A stretch of DNA of 64,000 nucleotides from G963668605 sp963793625 (GTDB lineage Bacteria > Acidobacteriota > Terriglobia > Bryobacterales > Bryobacteraceae): contig CAWCAT010000011.1 in NCBI GenBank assembly GCA_963793625.1, forward strand, positions 248,001 through 312,000. Reading direction: 5' to 3'. A program made the translations under genes and the position numbers. The notes beneath the pieces were generated by a model. The model searched no databases, was not told the DNA's origin, and saw nothing but the letters and a program-made list of their open reading frames with translations. Below are positions 55,609 to 64,000 of this stretch, one piece after another. The number at the start of each line of letters is the position of its first letter. The first letter of the stretch is position 1.

Positions 55609-56970
55609 ATGATCGCGACCTTGCGCGCCCAATTGCTCCGCCTGAGTGCGCCGACTACAAAGTCGGTGAACGAGCGGATTTTTGCGGCCCTCCTTACTGT
55701 AGGGACGCTAACCATGCTGGTCAAGGTTGCAGGTGCGGCCAAAGTCATGGTGATGGCCAATCACTTTGGCACCGGCGACGAAATGGACGCGTTCCTCATC
55801 GCCTTCCTGCTGCCTTCTTTCGTGGCGGAAGTGCTCGCCGCATCCTTTAGTGCCGCCTTAATTCCCACATTCGTTGAGATTCTGGAACTTGAAGGACACG
55901 ACCGGGCTGCAGAGCTGCTCTCCGGAGTTGTTCTTTGGACCGTGCGGGTCCTCTTCGTGGCAACGCTCGTACTGGCTGTTTGCTCCCCTTGGATCGTGGC
56001 CCTGCTCGGATCCGGCTTTTCTGAAGTCAAACTGGAACAGGCACAATCATTTTTCCTGGCGTTGTTACCCATTCTGATCCTGAGCGGGATCAGCGCCACC
56101 TGGAGGGCTGTACTGAACGCGGGAGAGCGCTTCGCTCTTCCCGCGATCGCTCCCGGCATGACCCCGCTGCTCACAATCGCCTTGTTGCTGGTTTTCGACC
56201 GCCAATTCGGAGCGTACACTCTGGCCGCAGGCGCGGTCTTCGGCACCGTGCTGGAGCTTTGCCTCGTCGGATTTGTCCTGAAACAGCATGGCTATCCCTT
56301 GCTGCCGAAGCGCCTGGCCGTCGACGCCCGCCTGCGCGTCGTGGGCGAACAATACGCGCCGCTGCTGGCAGGCGCCCTGATCTCGGGCGGCTCCATTATG
56401 GTCGATCAGGCGATGGCCGCGGCCCTGGGGTCCGGTAGCGTATCGGTTCTGGGCTACGGCATCAAGATTGTGACCGTCGTGCTGGCAATCGGCGCCACAG
56501 CGATCAGCACCGCCGTCCTGCCACACTTCTCCAAGATGACCGCCCGCGGCGACTGGGACGGCGTCCGATCCACACTGGGGGCCTATTTGCGGGCCGTGCT
56601 GGCTGTCAGCGTGCCAATCATCCTGGTCTTGATGTATTTCGCGGAACCAGTGGTTCGCGCGCTCCTGGAGCGCGGAGCGTTCACCGAAGCGGACACGCAC
56701 ATGGTCGCGGCAATTCAGACCTGCTCGCTGCTCCAGGTGCCCATCTGCCTGGCGGGCGTCCTGATTGTACGTGTCATCTCCGCGCTTAAATCAAACCATC
56801 TGCTGCTGCGCGGCGCATTATTGAACATCGTGGTCAATATTGCACTGAATCTACTGTTTATGCGCTGGTGGGGCGTCGCCGGCATCGCACTTTCCACAAC
56901 GATCGCCCACGCTGTTTCTTACACTTACCTCTTCCTTTGTATGCGCAAATTGATGCGCGAGGATAGTTAA
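55609..56970 (+). CDS. murJ: Lipid II flippase MurJ/MviN family
   Basis: 453 residues from ATG 55609, with about fourteen hydrophobic helices. FGTGDEMDAFLIAFLLPSFV is the MviN TM1-2 signature; SAALIPTFVEILELEGHDRA, GERFALPAIAPGM and QAMAAALGSGSVSVLGYG follow. GTG 55498 would add 37 residues of poor composition, so I reject it. It flips lipid II to the periplasm; the sequence is a more distant MurJ, so a role in another lipid-linked glycan is possible. Confidence 0.85.
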   Translation: MIATLRAQLLRLSAPTTKSVNERIFAALLTVGTLTMLVKVAGAAKVMVMANHFGTGDEMDAFLIAFLLPSFVAEVLAASFSAALIPTFVEILELEGHDRAAELLSGVVLWTVRVLFVATLVLAVCSPWIVALLGSGFSEVKLEQAQSFFLALLPILILSGISATWRAVLNAGERFALPAIAPGMTPLLTIALLLVFDRQFGAYTLAAGAVFGTVLELCLVGFVLKQHGYPLLPKRLAVDARLRVVGEQYAPLLAGALISGGSIMVDQAMAAALGSGSVSVLGYGIKIVTVVLAIGATAISTAVLPHFSKMTARGDWDGVRSTLGAYLRAVLAVSVPIILVLMYFAEPVVRALLERGAFTEADTHMVAAIQTCSLLQVPICLAGVLIVRVISALKSNHLLLRGALLNIVVNIALNLLFMRWWGVAGIALSTTIAHAVSYTYLFLCMRKLMREDS

Positions 56971-57000
56971 TCCAGCTTCATCAGCGATATAGGACGTTTT

Positions 57001-57028
57001 CGGTCGCACTGTACACGACCGATTTTAT
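57001..57028 (+). terminator. Weak hairpin after murJ
   Basis: CGGTCG (57001-57006) and CGACCG (57016-57021) with a 9-base loop, followed by ATTTTATCGG. A short stem with a partial T-run, 30 bases after the murJ stop. Confidence 0.4.
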
Positions 57029-57121
57029 CGGATTTAGGCTTAAACCCGTGTGTCGTGCTTTCCAACACTCGAATGATTCCGTTGACTGATTTGGCGTTCC
57101 TTTCCGCCCATATTTGAATGA

Positions 57122-57134
57122 GACTAAATTAGTC
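57122..57134. promoter_or_regulatory. Palindrome upstream of the COG3581/activase pair
   Basis: GACTAAATTAGTC is a perfect 13-base palindrome 60 bases before the ATG at 57195, in the 224-base gap after murJ. It could be an operator for the pair. I see no clear -35/-10 set around it, though TTGACT lies at 57082-57087. Confidence 0.35.
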
Positions 57135-57194
57135 CTGCATTCTGGGAATCTGGGAAAATACTGCGGTAAAGAACGACTCACAGAGGAGCGGTCT

Positions 57195-58958
57195 ATGAGC
57201 ACTCAGACAATGGAACCAAAGCCCACTGGGGGGCTTGTTCAGATCAACTCGCCTGAAGATGAACTTCAGCGCCAGTTGGCAGAAGAGCGTGCGCGACTCG
57301 AAGCCGAAGCGGGCCTGGCCGCAAAGCGCGAGACTCACCAATTCAAGCGTCCTACAGAAAAGCTGTTTACCCGTGCAGAGCGCGGGCATACAACACTGCT
57401 TTTCGGGGGACTCACCTGGAAACACGAGAAACTGATCCACGGAGCTTTGGAAGGTCTGGGCTATCTTGCCGAGAGCGTTCCCACTCCTGATGTCGCCGCC
57501 TTCCAACTGGGAAAGGAATTCGGCAACAACGGGCAGTGCAATCCGACGTACTTCACCGTGGGCAACCTTGTGCAGTACCTGCAGAAATTGGAAGAGCAGG
57601 GCCTGAGCAAGCAGGAAATCATTGACCGCTACGTATTCTTTACGGCGGGCGCATGCGGTCCGTGCCGCTTCGGCATGTACGAAGCTGAGTACCGTCTGGC
57701 GCTGCGCAACTCCGGATTCGATGGCTTCCGCGTACTGCTGTTCCAGCAGTCCGGTGGTTTGAGCCAGTCTGATGCCGAGGCCGGCCTCGGGATGAACCTG
57801 GATTTCTTCCTGGGCATCCTGAACGCCATGAACTGCGGCGACGTGCTCAATGAAGTCGCTTACCAGATCCGTCCATTCGAAGTGCACGAAGGCGCGACCA
57901 ATACCGCGCTCGACCGTGCCAGCGACTACATGCATGAGATCTTCGTGCACAAGCAGCCCTGGGAACTCGGTGAAAGCCTGTCCACATTCCTTGGCGGTTT
58001 CAAGGATACGTCGGAGTACATTGGCAAATTCGTCAATCAACTGAAGAGTGACGATTACACCGCCGCTTTGAACCGCTGCCGCGATATGTACGATTCGGTG
58101 GAAGTAGATCGCCTGCGCGTGAAGCCGATCGTGAAAATCACGGGCGAGTTCTGGGCGCAAACCACCGAAGGCGATGGCAACTTCAATATGTTCAATTTCC
58201 TGGAGCGCGAGGGCGCACAGGTAATTGTCGAGCCGATCGGCACCTGGATCACTTACATGATTCACCAGGTGATTCAGCGCTACAAGGATCAGAAGGGTCT
58301 CGAAGAAGGCGCAGTGTTACCTCCGGTCTGGCGCCTGGACAAGCGCGCCAAGATCGAGTGGAGCTTCCGCAACAAGGTCGCGAAACTGAAACTGGCCGAA
58401 GCGATCTTCAAGCGTGAGTATCAGCGGATCATCGACGCGATGGGCGGACTGGCACACCATCTGGTGGATCAGTACGAACTACAGCGCCTGGGTCATCCTT
58501 TCTACAACTCGCGTGCAGGCGGCGGTGAAGGACATCTGGAAGTCGCCAAAAACATCTATTACTCGAACAAGGATCTGGCGCACATGGTGCTGTCAGTGAA
58601 GCCGTTCGGGTGCATGCCATCGACGCAGTCCGATGGCGCGCAAGCCGCTGTGGTTTCGGCATACAAGGACATGATCTACCTGCCGGTGGAAACGTCCGGT
58701 GAAGGCGAAATCAATGCTCACAGCCGCGTGCAGATGGCGCTCGGCGAAGCGAAGAATAAAGCCAAGGTGGAGTTCCAGGAAGTTCTGGCCAAAACGGGGA
58801 TCACCCTGGAGCAATGCAGAGCGTTCGTCGAAGCGCATCCCGAGATGAAGCGGCCCATGTATAAGGTGCCGCACACCAAGGGCGTCGTCGGCACGGCAGC
58901 GGATTTCGTCTGCCACATTGCCGATCGTATGAAGCACGATAAAGCAGCCATTCAATAG
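57195..58958 (+). CDS. COG3581-type protein, 2-hydroxyacyl-CoA dehydratase related
   Basis: 587 residues; GAGGAG seven bases before ATG 57195 decides the start. Cys115 in GNNGQCNPTYFTVGN and Cys154/Cys157 in FFTAGACGPCRFGMYEAEY are the cysteines that in HgdB-like proteins hold an iron-sulfur cluster. Later blocks are FNMFNFLEREGAQVIVEPIG, FYNSRAGGGEGHLEVA, KPFGCMPSTQSDGAQAAVVS and PVETSGEGEINAHSR. Relatives are usually fused to, or next to, the BadF-type activase that follows 12 bases downstream. The reaction is unknown: the fold suggests an enzyme receiving a single electron from the activase. Confidence 0.82.
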   Translation: MSTQTMEPKPTGGLVQINSPEDELQRQLAEERARLEAEAGLAAKRETHQFKRPTEKLFTRAERGHTTLLFGGLTWKHEKLIHGALEGLGYLAESVPTPDVAAFQLGKEFGNNGQCNPTYFTVGNLVQYLQKLEEQGLSKQEIIDRYVFFTAGACGPCRFGMYEAEYRLALRNSGFDGFRVLLFQQSGGLSQSDAEAGLGMNLDFFLGILNAMNCGDVLNEVAYQIRPFEVHEGATNTALDRASDYMHEIFVHKQPWELGESLSTFLGGFKDTSEYIGKFVNQLKSDDYTAALNRCRDMYDSVEVDRLRVKPIVKITGEFWAQTTEGDGNFNMFNFLEREGAQVIVEPIGTWITYMIHQVIQRYKDQKGLEEGAVLPPVWRLDKRAKIEWSFRNKVAKLKLAEAIFKREYQRIIDAMGGLAHHLVDQYELQRLGHPFYNSRAGGGEGHLEVAKNIYYSNKDLAHMVLSVKPFGCMPSTQSDGAQAAVVSAYKDMIYLPVETSGEGEINAHSRVQMALGEAKNKAKVEFQEVLAKTGITLEQCRAFVEAHPEMKRPMYKVPHTKGVVGTAADFVCHIADRMKHDKAAIQ

Positions 58959-58970
58959 CTGGGGGACCGC

Positions 58971-61900
58971 ATGCAAAAACGCTTTTTCATCGGCATGGAC
59001 GTCGGGTCTACGACCGTTAAAGCTGTAGTTGTTGATCGGGATACCGACGAGATCCTGTGGCGAGATTATCAGCGCCATGACACTAAACAACCTGAGAAGG
59101 TCATCGAGTTCCTGCGCCGGTTCGACCAGGAGATCGATGACTTTCGAGAAGACGCCTGCCGCATATTCATCACCGGTTCGGGCGGCTCCAACATGGCGCG
59201 CTATCTGGGCGCCAAGTTTGTGCAGGAAGTGAACGCGGTGTCGCTGGCGGTGGAAAAACTCTATCCATCGTGCGGCAGCGTGATCGAGTTGGGTGGGCAG
59301 GACGCCAAGATCATCATCTTCAAAGAGGACCCGGAAACGGGCCGCAAGAAGAAGATTCCTTCCATGAATGACAAGTGCGCGGGCGGTACCGGCGCGGTCA
59401 TCGACAAGATCAACGCGAAGCTGCGGATTCCCACAGAAGACCTCTGCAATATGGGGTATCAGGGAATAAAGTTGCATCCGGTGGCGGGCAAGTGCGGTGT
59501 GTTCGCCGAGACTGATATCAACGGATTGCAGAAGACTGGTGTGCCTCCGGATGAAATGATGGCATCGCTATTCGAAGCGATCGTCATGCAGAATCTTTCG
59601 GTGCTGACGCGCGGCAATACGTTGCGTCCTGAAGTGCTGTTGCTGGGCGGTCCGAATTGCTACATCAAGGGCATGCGCGACTGCTGGAAGTACAACATCC
59701 CAAAAATCTGGGAAGAGCGCAATTTTCCTTTGCCGGAGGGCGTTGATCCGGAGTCGTTAATCAAGACTCCGGACAACGCACAGTACTTTGCGGCGCTCGG
59801 TGCTGTGGAGTTCGGCAAAACCGAAGACGAGACCGTCGGCAAGTATCTGGGCTTCAAAGACCTCGACTGGTACATTACCGTGGGCCGCGAGGAAGAGAAG
59901 AAAAAGAAGGGCGGCAACGGCGGTCTGGCCAAGACCGAAGAAGATCTGCTGGCTTTCAAAACCAAGTACCGCACGAAGAAATTCATCGCACCGAAGTTCC
60001 CGGATTCGGAAGTGATCGAGGGTTTCATCGGCATGGACGGCGGTTCCACGTCAACCAAGGCCGTGCTGCTTTCCAAGGATAAAGAACGGCGCATTCTGGC
60101 CAAGGCCTACCAGCTTTCCAAGGGCAATCCCATCGAGGATGCCATGGATATCTTCCTGAAGCTGGAACAGCAGGTGGCGGAGCAGGGCGCAGTAATGCGC
60201 GTGCTCGGCGTGGGTACGACGGGTTACGCAAAAGACATTTTAAAGGATGTGGTCGGCGCGGATGCCTCGGTAGTCGAAACCGTGGCTCATACGCAGGCCG
60301 GTTTGCACTTCTATAACGACGTGGATGTAATCTGCGACGTGGGCGGTCAGGATATCAAGATCATCATCCTGAAGAACGGTCGCGTAAAGGACTTCAAGCT
60401 CAATACCCAGTGTTCAGCGGGCAACGGTTACTTCCTGCAATCGACCGCGCAGGGCTTCGGCATTCCCGTGGAGCAATTCGCCGATACCGCGTTTGGCGCG
60501 ACCGGCTATCCGCAATTCGGCTACGGCTGCGCTGTGTTCATGCAGAGCGATATCGTCGATTTCCAGCGGCAGGGTTGGAAACCGGAAGAGATCATGGCCG
60601 GGTTGTGCAACGTGCTGCCGAAGAATATCTGGCTGTACGTTTCGCAGATTCCGAATCTCTCGGCGATCGGTACGAAGTTTCTGTTGCAGGGCGGCACGCA
60701 ATACAATCTGGCCGCAGTTAAGGCGCAGGTCGATTTCATCGAATCACGCTTCAAAGGTAAGGAGAAGCCGGCGCAGGTGATCGTGCACGAGCATTGCGGC
60801 GAAGCGGGCGCAATCGGTGCCGCCCTCGAAGCTGGACGCCTTTGGGATCAGGGCCGCGTATCGACATTCATTGGTCTTGGCGCGATTCAACAGATCACCT
60901 ACAAGACCACGCGCGAAGAAGCTACGCGCTGCTACTTCTGCAAGAACAAGTGCCTGCGCACATTCATCGATGTGAAGACGAGCATTCTCACCGAGAATGC
61001 ATATCGTCCCGCGAAATCGAAAGTACCACTCGAGGATGGCTCACAGCGTCTGATCATCGCCACTTGTGAAAAGGGCACCGTCGAAGATATCGGCGAGATG
61101 CGCAATATCAAGGGCGATCTGGACAAGGTCAAAGCGGCCAATCCGAATTTCGTGGAGTTCTCAGCCAAGGCTGTGTTCCGCGTGCAGGAAGCACCGAACG
61201 TCTCCGATCCACTACCGAAAATCCAGTTCACCTCCGCACAGAAGCGTCGTGCGGAATTGATCAAACGCAGGGCCACATTGCGCATCGGCATGCCGCGCGT
61301 ACTCAACATGTACTCGCAGACGCCGGTGTTCACGGGCTACTTCGCATCGCTCGGTATCAAAGCGGAGAACATGATCTTCTCCGACTTCACCAACGAGACC
61401 TTATATAAGGAAGGCGCCAAGCGTGGCTCGATCGACCCGTGCTTCCCTTCAAAGCTCGGCATTCCGCACGTGCATAACTTGCTGTACACGCACCACGCGA
61501 AGAAGCCGCTCGACTACATCTTCTTCCCGATGATCGATTGCCTGACTTCGGAACTGCGCGACACGCAGGCTTCGCGTTCGTGCCCGACCGTGGCCGCGAC
61601 GCCGGAAGCAGTCAAGGCAGCGTTCACCAAGGAAGGCGACCTCTTCAAAGAGAAGGGCGTCGAGTACCTCGATACCTTCGTCAATATCTCCAAACCCGAC
61701 ATCTTTGAACGGCAGATGTTCGAAACTTTCAAGGACATTTTCGGCCTGTCACCGGAAGAGAATGCGCGGGCTGTGCGTGAAGGCTATCGCGCGCTGGATT
61801 ACTTCAACAACGTGACGATTCGCGGGCAGGCTCGCGAAGTGCTCGACCAGTTGGAGCGCGAAGACAGACTGGGTGTCGTATTGCTGGGCCGTCCGTATCA

Positions 61901-62528
61901 CAACGACCCCGGCGTCAATCACGAAATTCTGGAAGAGTTCCAAAAGCTCGGCTATCCGGTGTTCACGGAAGACTCGCTGCCGATCGACGACGACCTCGTG
62001 TGGAAGTTGTTCGGCGCCGAAGTGCTCAGCGGCGAGATCTCGCATCCGATGGCAATCACGGATGTCTGGAAGAACTCGTACAGTGAAAACACCTCGCGCA
62101 AGGTCTGGGCCGCGAAGTACGTCGCGCGGCATCCGAACCTGGTGGCGCTGGAGCTGTCGAGCTTCAAGTGTGGCCACGACGCCCCCATTTATACGGTGGT
62201 CGAAGAAATCGTGGAGCACTCCGGCACGCCATACTTCTGCTTCAAGGATATCGACGAGAACAAGCCCACCGGCTCCATCAAAATCCGCGTGGAAACGATT
62301 GGGTACTTCCTGAAGCGCTACCGCGAAGACATCGTGTCAGCGAAGCAGAAGAAGGGCTCGATCGACGCGAAGATGGCGGAGTTCGAAGCCCGCCTCCGCC
62401 GTCAGATGCTGCGCGACAAACTCGACAAAATGTCGGATGCATTCGAAACCGGATCGCTGCCGACCATCCACGTATCGCTAGGCGCACTGCAGAATTCACG
62501 TCCTCCGCAGCATGTGTCGGGCGACTAG
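58971..62528 (+). CDS. Tandem BadF/HgdC-type ATPase with Cys-rich linker and DUF2229 domain
   Basis: 1185 residues. Activase domain 1 (1-285): GMDVGSTTVKAV, ELGGQDAKI, MNDKCAGGTGAV with Cys136, and GKCGVFAE with Cys175. Domain 2 (350-625): GMDGGSTSTKAVLL, DVGGQDIKI, NTQCSAGNGYF with Cys481, and YGCAVFMQSD with Cys520. Then RCYFCKNKCLRTF (Cys654, 657, 661) and Cys699, and a DUF2229/COG3580 domain from about 771 (RIGMPRVLNMYSQTPVF) to 1000. HgdC-type activases hydrolyse ATP to push one electron at low potential into a dehydratase. Start ATG with GGGGGA ahead. Partner is the preceding gene. Confidence 0.87.
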   Translation: MQKRFFIGMDVGSTTVKAVVVDRDTDEILWRDYQRHDTKQPEKVIEFLRRFDQEIDDFREDACRIFITGSGGSNMARYLGAKFVQEVNAVSLAVEKLYPSCGSVIELGGQDAKIIIFKEDPETGRKKKIPSMNDKCAGGTGAVIDKINAKLRIPTEDLCNMGYQGIKLHPVAGKCGVFAETDINGLQKTGVPPDEMMASLFEAIVMQNLSVLTRGNTLRPEVLLLGGPNCYIKGMRDCWKYNIPKIWEERNFPLPEGVDPESLIKTPDNAQYFAALGAVEFGKTEDETVGKYLGFKDLDWYITVGREEEKKKKGGNGGLAKTEEDLLAFKTKYRTKKFIAPKFPDSEVIEGFIGMDGGSTSTKAVLLSKDKERRILAKAYQLSKGNPIEDAMDIFLKLEQQVAEQGAVMRVLGVGTTGYAKDILKDVVGADASVVETVAHTQAGLHFYNDVDVICDVGGQDIKIIILKNGRVKDFKLNTQCSAGNGYFLQSTAQGFGIPVEQFADTAFGATGYPQFGYGCAVFMQSDIVDFQRQGWKPEEIMAGLCNVLPKNIWLYVSQIPNLSAIGTKFLLQGGTQYNLAAVKAQVDFIESRFKGKEKPAQVIVHEHCGEAGAIGAALEAGRLWDQGRVSTFIGLGAIQQITYKTTREEATRCYFCKNKCLRTFIDVKTSILTENAYRPAKSKVPLEDGSQRLIIATCEKGTVEDIGEMRNIKGDLDKVKAANPNFVEFSAKAVFRVQEAPNVSDPLPKIQFTSAQKRRAELIKRRATLRIGMPRVLNMYSQTPVFTGYFASLGIKAENMIFSDFTNETLYKEGAKRGSIDPCFPSKLGIPHVHNLLYTHHAKKPLDYIFFPMIDCLTSELRDTQASRSCPTVAATPEAVKAAFTKEGDLFKEKGVEYLDTFVNISKPDIFERQMFETFKDIFGLSPEENARAVREGYRALDYFNNVTIRGQAREVLDQLEREDRLGVVLLGRPYHNDPGVNHEILEEFQKLGYPVFTEDSLPIDDDLVWKLFGAEVLSGEISHPMAITDVWKNSYSENTSRKVWAAKYVARHPNLVALELSSFKCGHDAPIYTVVEEIVEHSGTPYFCFKDIDENKPTGSIKIRVETIGYFLKRYREDIVSAKQKKGSIDAKMAEFEARLRRQMLRDKLDKMSDAFETGSLPTIHVSLGALQNSRPPQHVSGD

Positions 62529-62552
62529 CATCTTTATAGTTGATGGTTAAAC

Positions 62553-62584
62553 GAAGAGGCCGGAGCGTTTGCTCCGGCCTCTTC
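62553..62584. terminator. Bidirectional terminator hairpin
   Basis: GAAGAGGCCGGAGC, loop GTTT, GCTCCGGCCTCTTC: a perfect 14-bp stem between the stops of the activase and the converging BACON protein. On the plus strand AGCTTT follows, so it probably ends both transcripts. Confidence 0.8.
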
Positions 62585-62588
62585 AGCT

Positions 62589-64000
62589 TTACCTGATCCC
62601 GATGGTCACACCCGCAGGGCTCGCCACTCCATTACTCCGAATGACAATCGGCACGGCAGCGCCAACCGTCGCGTTCGCAGGTATCACAGCATTGATCTGA
62701 ATCACGCCTGCCACAAGACCCGGAGCGCCGCCCGCGTACGACACTGTCGCGTTCTGTCCGCCGATCAGCACGGTAACGCCCGCCCTCGGCCTGACTTCGG
62801 TGCCCACCGCTAATCTCCCGTCTGTCCCGTTGGGATTGGTCTGACCCTCGCCAGTGGCGAAAATCATAATCGTGGAACCGCGTGTCGCCGCATTCGCCCC
62901 TGTGCCATTCACGGAGGAGTTCTGGTTCAGTACCGCGCCAGGCCCCTTGCCCGACGAATCCAGCGTAAAGATCGCAAGGCTCGTCGGAGCTACATCAAGT
63001 GTGACCGTGTTCGAGAGTGCGCCGTAGTATTCCACCTTCAGATCTATGGTGGTCTTGCCCGCGACATCATAAGGCACGATTGCGCTCACCTGGCCCGCCG
63101 AGGTGTAAACCATCGGCGCGGGCGTGTTACCGAACAGAACCCGCGTCCCCGCAATCGAGCTCGTAAAGAACCGTTGATCCGCCGTCAGTTCGAATGATGC
63201 AAGATTCTCCGGACCCATTGCCACACCGAAAATCGTGATAATCTCTCCTGGAGCTACTGGCCCACCGGCAAAGCTCGCAGCGTTCACCACGCCTTCCTTT
63301 GTGATCAACGGCCCACCGGCTTCCTGCACGAGCGTGAAGCTCTGTCCAGCTACCGTGATCACACCAGTTCGCTTTGCACCAATCGGATTCAGCAGCGTCT
63401 TGTAGCTAACTGTGCCCGTCCCGCCGGCGCTGGCCCACGACTCTATTTTCAGCCACTCTGAATCGCTTACAGGAGTCCATTCGCAGCCACTCGAACTAGT
63501 GACCTTGAAACTGCCTGTTGCTCCGGCGCGGACCGAAGTATCTGAAGTTGGCGCAAGCGTGTAAGTACAGCTTCCACCGGCTTGCGTCACCCGGAAGCTG
63601 ATGCTGCCAATCGTAATAATCCCACTGCGGCTGGCCGTCGAAGCGTTCTCCTGAACCGAATAATTCAGCAAGGCGTCGCCATTGCCGCTTGCTCCGGAGG
63701 TAATCGTAATCCAACTGGAACTTGTGGACGCGCTCCAGGCGCACGGGCTCGTAATCGTGATTGTGCCAGTGCCGCCTGATGTAGGATAGCCCGCACTGGC
63801 AGGAGCGACGGAAACTGTGCACACCGTACCCTGCTGCGTAATCTGGAACGCTTGGCCGCTGACCAGAATCAAGCCGCTTCTTGGACCCGTGTCTGTGTTC
63901 GGCGCTACGGAGAACACCACCCGGCCATCACCGGACCCGCTCGAGCCTTCGTTCACCGTGATCCACGTGGTGTTCGCCACGGCCGACCACATACAGCCCT
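62589..64000 (-). CDS. BACON-repeat protein with C-terminal TIGR03437 domain (cut by window edge)
   Basis: Frame runs off the window; 467 residues are visible. Three or more BACON-type Ig-like repeats of about 80 residues, each with the Cys-Trp-Ser/Thr-x-Trp hallmark (CMWSAVANTTWITV, CAWSASTSSSWITI, CEWTPVSDSEWLKI) and ending in a FxITQ or FTLVQ strand, followed by a TIGR03437 domain (EGVVNAASFAGGPVAPGE, DSSGKGPGAVLNQNSSVNG). BACON domains bind mucin or carbohydrate, or act as spacers. Surface or secreted protein, probably adhesive. The ATG visible at 63992 lies inside a repeat and is not the start. Confidence 0.88.
   Translation of the reverse strand, partial: GCMWSAVANTTWITVNEGSSGSGDGRVVFSVAPNTDTGPRSGLILVSGQAFQITQQGTVCTVSVAPASAGYPTSGGTGTITITSPCAWSASTSSSWITITSGASGNGDALLNYSVQENASTASRSGIITIGSISFRVTQAGGSCTYTLAPTSDTSVRAGATGSFKVTSSSGCEWTPVSDSEWLKIESWASAGGTGTVSYKTLLNPIGAKRTGVITVAGQSFTLVQEAGGPLITKEGVVNAASFAGGPVAPGEIITIFGVAMGPENLASFELTADQRFFTSSIAGTRVLFGNTPAPMVYTSAGQVSAIVPYDVAGKTTIDLKVEYYGALSNTVTLDVAPTSLAIFTLDSSGKGPGAVLNQNSSVNGTGANAATRGSTIMIFATGEGQTNPNGTDGRLAVGTEVRPRAGVTVLIGGQNATVSYAGGAPGLVAGVIQINAVIPANATVGAAVPIVIRSNGVASPAGVTIGIR

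Noticed and set aside
57129..58265. Minus-strand frame of 378 codons opposite the COG3581 gene
   Set aside because: Shadow of a conserved coding frame; no start site or recognisable domain.
1..64000. tRNA genes, rRNA, insertion sequences, CRISPR arrays, prophage
   Set aside because: Looked for in all gaps by T-loop motifs, transposase-like frames and regularly spaced repeats; none found by eye. A tRNAscan or ISfinder run could still detect weak cases.

Overview
The window is GC-rich bacterial chromosome and most probably comes from an acidobacterium of the Solibacter/Bryobacter branch. The best evidence is two large secreted proteins (42.5-45.0 kb and 62.6-64.0 kb) that end in the roughly 200-residue domain known as TIGR03437, which is strongly expanded in Candidatus Solibacter. 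A PEP-CTERM tail, a bacillithiol BshB1-type deacetylase, secreted TPR and ThuA-like proteins, BACON repeats, a FliW/CsrA pair and a B12-dependent ribonucleotide reductase fit that group. I saw no tRNA, rRNA operon, insertion sequence, CRISPR array or phage gene; the only confident RNA gene is rnpB (7842-8203, minus).

Layout. 0-11.3 kb: secreted or envelope accessory genes (DUF885, a methyltransferase with a signal peptide, DinB-like, serine hydrolase, ThuA, GT-C glycosyltransferase, HlyD-type adaptor, TPR protein, SGNH hydrolase), with rnpB in the middle. 11.3-15.3 kb: a compact flagellar filament module fliW-csrA-flagellin-fliD with readable sigma-28 promoters. 15.3-26.5 kb: mixed metabolism and repair (polysaccharide deacetylase, enolase-superfamily enzyme, toastrack-like lipoprotein coupled to a family-5 uracil-DNA glycosylase, large membrane protein, MFS transporter, bshB1, rhomboid, PfkB kinase). 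26.6-38.3 kb: a TonB-like gene, then a long minus-strand block tgt-yajC-secD-secF, tonB-exbB-exbD-exbD-TPR lipoprotein, rel, DUF971. 38.3-42.5 kb: an orphan terminator that may end a small RNA, a YwaF-like membrane protein, cysS coupled to a Cys/Met PLP enzyme, and efp. 42.5-49.4 kb: astacin plus metallophosphoesterase, then tnaA-like-modB-modC-fmdE-thiE. 49.4-57 kb: BON protein, an RmuC-like protein lacking the nuclease core, nrdJ, murJ. 57.2-62.5 kb: a two-gene system of a COG3581-type protein and a tandem-domain BadF/HgdC-type ATPase. It is the most interesting locus here, because each ATPase half keeps a cysteine pair exactly 39 residues apart.

Sequence quality matters for reading this annotation. 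Between 2.8 and 41.8 kb, more than a dozen conserved genes (including secD, secF, cysS, tgt, exbB, exbD and tonB) are broken by single-base frame changes, often at short homopolymers, while almost everything after 42 kb is intact. Both flanks of each break match the same family in neighbouring frames. I therefore annotate these as whole genes and treat the breaks as probable sequence errors, flagging each one. The alternative, real decay, is unlikely for secD/secF/cysS but cannot be excluded for the accessory genes.
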